DNA of 25,683 bases, taken from contig JBGVGI010000082.1 in NCBI GenBank assembly GCA_045121595.1, positions 1 to 25,683 on the forward strand, in the 5' to 3' direction. This document shows positions 24,014 to 25,683 of this stretch, one piece after another. Position 1 is the stretch's first letter, and the number at the start of each line of letters is the position of its first letter. The position numbers and the translations under genes are program-made. The notes under the pieces were generated by a model. That model was given only the letters and a program-made list of their open reading frames with translations, had not been told where the DNA came from and did not search any database. This DNA comes from Fumia sp045121595. GTDB taxonomy: Bacteria; Bacillota; Clostridia; Oscillospirales; Ruminococcaceae.

Positions 24014-24027
24014 TTTAAGCAAGTCAA
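23999..24027 (-). promoter_or_regulatory. Sigma-A promoter of the 654-aa hydrolase
   Basis: On the minus strand TTGACT (24022-24027), a 17-nt spacer and TAAAAT (23999-24004). The -10 box lies inside the palindrome at 23983-24013. Confidence 0.7.
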
Positions 24028-24083
24028 TATTTTAAAAATAATCGTCAATAATATTAAAGAAAAAGTCAAAAAGGAAGGATTTT

Positions 24084-25103
24084 ATGTCGCAAAAAATTTC
24101 GAGAAGCAGTATTTATTTAACCTCCTCACCCGTGATACGCGCATGGGCTTCGGTGGTCGGTAAAAAGGAAGGGGAAGGGCCTTTAAAGGATGAATTTGAT
24201 TTTGTAAACGATGATACCTCGTTTTCGCAGAAAACCTATGAGAAAGCCGAAAGCGAGATGGTAAAAGAAGCGGTACAGACGGCTATTGCAAAAGGCGGAC
24301 TAAAGACACGTGATATCGACTTTATCTTCGGCGGTGACCTTTTAAATCAATGTATCGGCTCGACTTACGGGATAAGGGAGCTTGAAATTCCGCTTGTGGG
24401 ACTTTACGGAGCTTGTTCTACGATGGCGGAAAGCCTTCTTATGGCATCGGTTTTTGTGGATAACGCACTTTGTGAGAATGCGGTGGCGTTTACTTCCTCA
24501 CATTTTTGTTCGGCGGAAAGACAGTTTCGTTTTCCGCTTGAATACGGCGGTCAGCGTACCCCGACGGCACAGTGGACGGCTACTGCATCGGGTGCAATAG
24601 TTGTAAGCCGTGAGGAAAATAACGGTATGAACGTTTATGCAAGGGGTGTCACCATCGGGAAAATTAAGGATTTAGGTATTACCGACCAGAATAATATGGG
24701 GGCAGCTATGGCACCTGCGGCGGCGGATACCATAAAGACGTTTTTAACTGATTTTAAAAAGAAAGCAGACGATTTTGATTTGATTTTAACGGGGGATTTA
24801 GGACGTGTCGGAAGTGACTTGCTTATAGAACTGCTTTTAAAAGATAATATAAGTATCTCAAAAAATCATAACGACTGCGGACTTTTACTGTATTCTGAAA
24901 GTCAGGACGTACACGCAGGTGGGTCTGGTTGCGGTTGTTCTGCATCGGTACTCTGCTCGAATATTTTAAGACGAATGAAAAAAGGGGAGCTTAAAAACGT
25001 TCTCTTTGCGGCAACGGGGGCGTTGATGTCACCAACCTCAGTTCAACAGGGCGAAAGTATCCCCGGAATTTCTCACGCCGTATGGCTTTCGGCGGAAAGG
25101 TAG
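24084..25103 (+). CDS. spoVAD: Stage V sporulation protein AD
   Basis: A 339-aa protein of normal length for SpoVAD, a thiolase-fold component of the SpoVA complex in the forespore inner membrane that handles dipicolinic acid uptake during sporulation and release in germination. Diagnostic sequence includes YLTSSPVIRAWASVVGKKEG at the start, PLVGLYGACSTMAESLLMAS (the thiolase Cys position), FTSSHFCSAERQFRFPLEYG, QRTPTAQWTATASGA, LILTGDLGRVGSDLL, and the C-terminal PTSVQQGESIPGISHAV. AAGGAAGG precedes the ATG. spoVAE follows 6 nt later. The usual upstream partner spoVAC is absent: the neighbour is an opposite-strand hydrolase. A forespore sigma-G promoter is expected but no convincing match was found in 23972-24083. 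Confidence 0.97.
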   Translation: MSQKISRSSIYLTSSPVIRAWASVVGKKEGEGPLKDEFDFVNDDTSFSQKTYEKAESEMVKEAVQTAIAKGGLKTRDIDFIFGGDLLNQCIGSTYGIRELEIPLVGLYGACSTMAESLLMASVFVDNALCENAVAFTSSHFCSAERQFRFPLEYGGQRTPTAQWTATASGAIVVSREENNGMNVYARGVTIGKIKDLGITDQNNMGAAMAPAAADTIKTFLTDFKKKADDFDLILTGDLGRVGSDLLIELLLKDNISISKNHNDCGLLLYSESQDVHAGGSGCGCSASVLCSNILRRMKKGELKNVLFAATGALMSPTSVQQGESIPGISHAVWLSAER

Positions 25104-25109
25104 GATTTT

Positions 25110-25469
25110 ATGGAGTTTTTAAAGGCGTTTTTGGTGGGTGGTGTTATTTGTGCATTAGGTCAGGTGCTTATTGACTATACAAAGCTTACCCCCGCAAGAA
25201 TTCTTACCTCCTTTGTGGTAGCGGGGGTTATTTTAGGTGCATTGGGAGTATACAAACCGCTTGTAGAGTTTGCGGGGGCAGGAGCATCAGTGCCTCTTTT
25301 GGGTTTTGGAAATCTTCTTGCAGACGGTGTGAGAAAAGCAGTAGACAAAGACGGACTTTTCGGTGCAATCACAGGGGGACTTACAGCCTCTGCAGGGGGG
25401 ATTACCGCGGCAATAACTTTGGGGCTTATTATAGCCTTGATATGTAAAACCCATGATAAGAATGATTAA
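25110..25469 (+). CDS. spoVAE: Stage V sporulation protein AE (SpoVAE-b type)
   Basis: A 119-aa membrane protein, the usual length for the membrane-type SpoVAE subunit. It has three to four hydrophobic segments, and the family pattern is clear: FLVGGVICALGQVLIDYTKLTPARILTSFVV at the N-terminus, then GAGASVPLLGFGNLLADGV and a C-terminal helix TAAITLGLIIALI. The ribosome site AAAGGTAGG overlaps the spoVAD stop codon, so the two are translationally coupled. It acts with SpoVAD and SpoVAC in dipicolinic acid transport across the spore inner membrane. Confidence 0.96.
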   Translation: MEFLKAFLVGGVICALGQVLIDYTKLTPARILTSFVVAGVILGALGVYKPLVEFAGAGASVPLLGFGNLLADGVRKAVDKDGLFGAITGGLTASAGGITAAITLGLIIALICKTHDKND

Positions 25470-25490
25470 AAATTCAGTTTTTTCTGTGTT

Positions 25491-25567
25491 AACAAAGCTC
25501 GAAATATAAAAATATTCCGTCGCTTTGTTGCCTTGAAAAATAGGGACGTCGAGGACGCCGTCCCCTA
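25491..25567. repeat. Paired palindromes, REP/MITE-like intergenic element
   Basis: Two palindromes stand side by side. The first is AACAAAGC (25491-25498) with GCTTTGTT (25522-25529) around an AT-rich inner stem. The second is a GC-rich imperfect palindrome at 25541-25567, TAGGGAC...GTCCCCTA, around GTCGAGGACGCC. Its base composition contrasts sharply with the flanks. From memory, similar GTAGGGGACGGCGTCC strings recur in Clostridia intergenic regions; copy number cannot be tested here. No gene is seen in 25470-25638. Confidence 0.5.
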
Positions 25568-25602
25568 CAGAGATTAAAAATCGCAATTTGATTAAAAACA
25601 AA

Positions 25603-25638
25603 AAATCTGCCAAGGCTTTGTGATGAGGTGGCAGATTT
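25603..25638 (+). promoter_or_regulatory. Hairpin against a start codon
   Basis: A perfect 10-bp stem AAATCTGCCA (25603-25612)/TGGCAGATTT (25629-25638) has a 16-nt loop that holds GATGAGG, the likely ribosome site of the next gene. The stem ends directly at the ATG at 25639. It could control translation, or be a spoVA operon terminator placed very close to the next gene. Confidence 0.5.
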
Positions 25639-25683
25639 ATGAAGAAAATTGCAGTTTTTGTTTTTGTGGCGGTTTCGGTTTTG
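25639..25683 (+). CDS. Start of an exported or membrane protein (truncated by window)
   Basis: Fifteen codons read MKKIAVFVFVAVSVL, two lysines followed by an unbroken hydrophobic run, typical of a signal peptide or first membrane helix. GAGGTGG lies 7 nt before the ATG. It follows spoVAE on the same strand with 169 nt between. The protein cannot be identified from this fragment. Confidence 0.6.
   Translation, partial: MKKIAVFVFVAVSVL

Noticed and set aside
25287..25613. 108-codon minus-strand frame over spoVAE and the palindromes
   Set aside because: Antisense to spoVAE and crossing the structured intergenic region; no ribosome site.

Overview
This is a 25.7 kb chromosomal stretch from a low-GC, endospore-forming member of the Firmicutes, most likely an uncultivated gut or rumen Clostridia lineage. 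The spore marker genes spoVAD and spoVAE lie near the right end. Other support comes from strong AAGGAG/GAGGTGAT ribosome sites, TTGACA-17-TATAAT promoters, many U-tailed hairpin terminators, and several AraC and LacI regulators. No rRNA, tRNA, CRISPR array, insertion sequence or phage gene was seen.

Layout, left to right. Positions 1-250 hold two hairpins and a nested palindromic element, with no gene. Next comes a divergent pair: an AraC regulator (-) and a 653-aa predicted six-hairpin glycosidase-like protein (+). Then a minus-strand pair: a TIM-barrel glycosidase-like protein followed by a transglutaminase-like protein. Then a divergent pair of AraC regulator (-) and cytoplasmic glycoside hydrolase (+, here 'GH-A1'), with a DMT permease after it. 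Facing these on the minus strand are a sialidase-like beta-propeller protein and a two-gene unit of NodB-like deacetylase plus small lipoprotein. A plus-strand operon follows (TauE/SafE permease, YitT-type membrane protein, a second AraC of the same subfamily), then a paralogue of the first hydrolase ('GH-A2'). A LacI regulator (-) is divergent from an operon holding an MFS permease and three tandem GH39-like glycosidases. A 654-aa TIM-barrel hydrolase on the minus strand closes the carbohydrate region. spoVAD, spoVAE and the first 15 codons of a secreted or membrane protein end the window.

How it fits together (inference): this looks like an accessory carbohydrate-use island made of several small, separately regulated units, each with a one-component regulator next to a hydrolase. 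None of the hydrolases has a visible signal peptide and no ABC or PTS transporter is present. The likely scheme is uptake of small, already trimmed glycans or glycosides by MFS/DMT permeases, followed by cleavage in the cytoplasm. The most unusual parts are (1) the LacI - MFS - triple GH39-like cluster with CG-centred operator candidates, and (2) two copies of an AraC/hydrolase module built from one AraC subfamily and one poorly characterised hydrolase family, the first with direct repeats 22 bp apart touching the hydrolase promoter. All substrates remain unknown.
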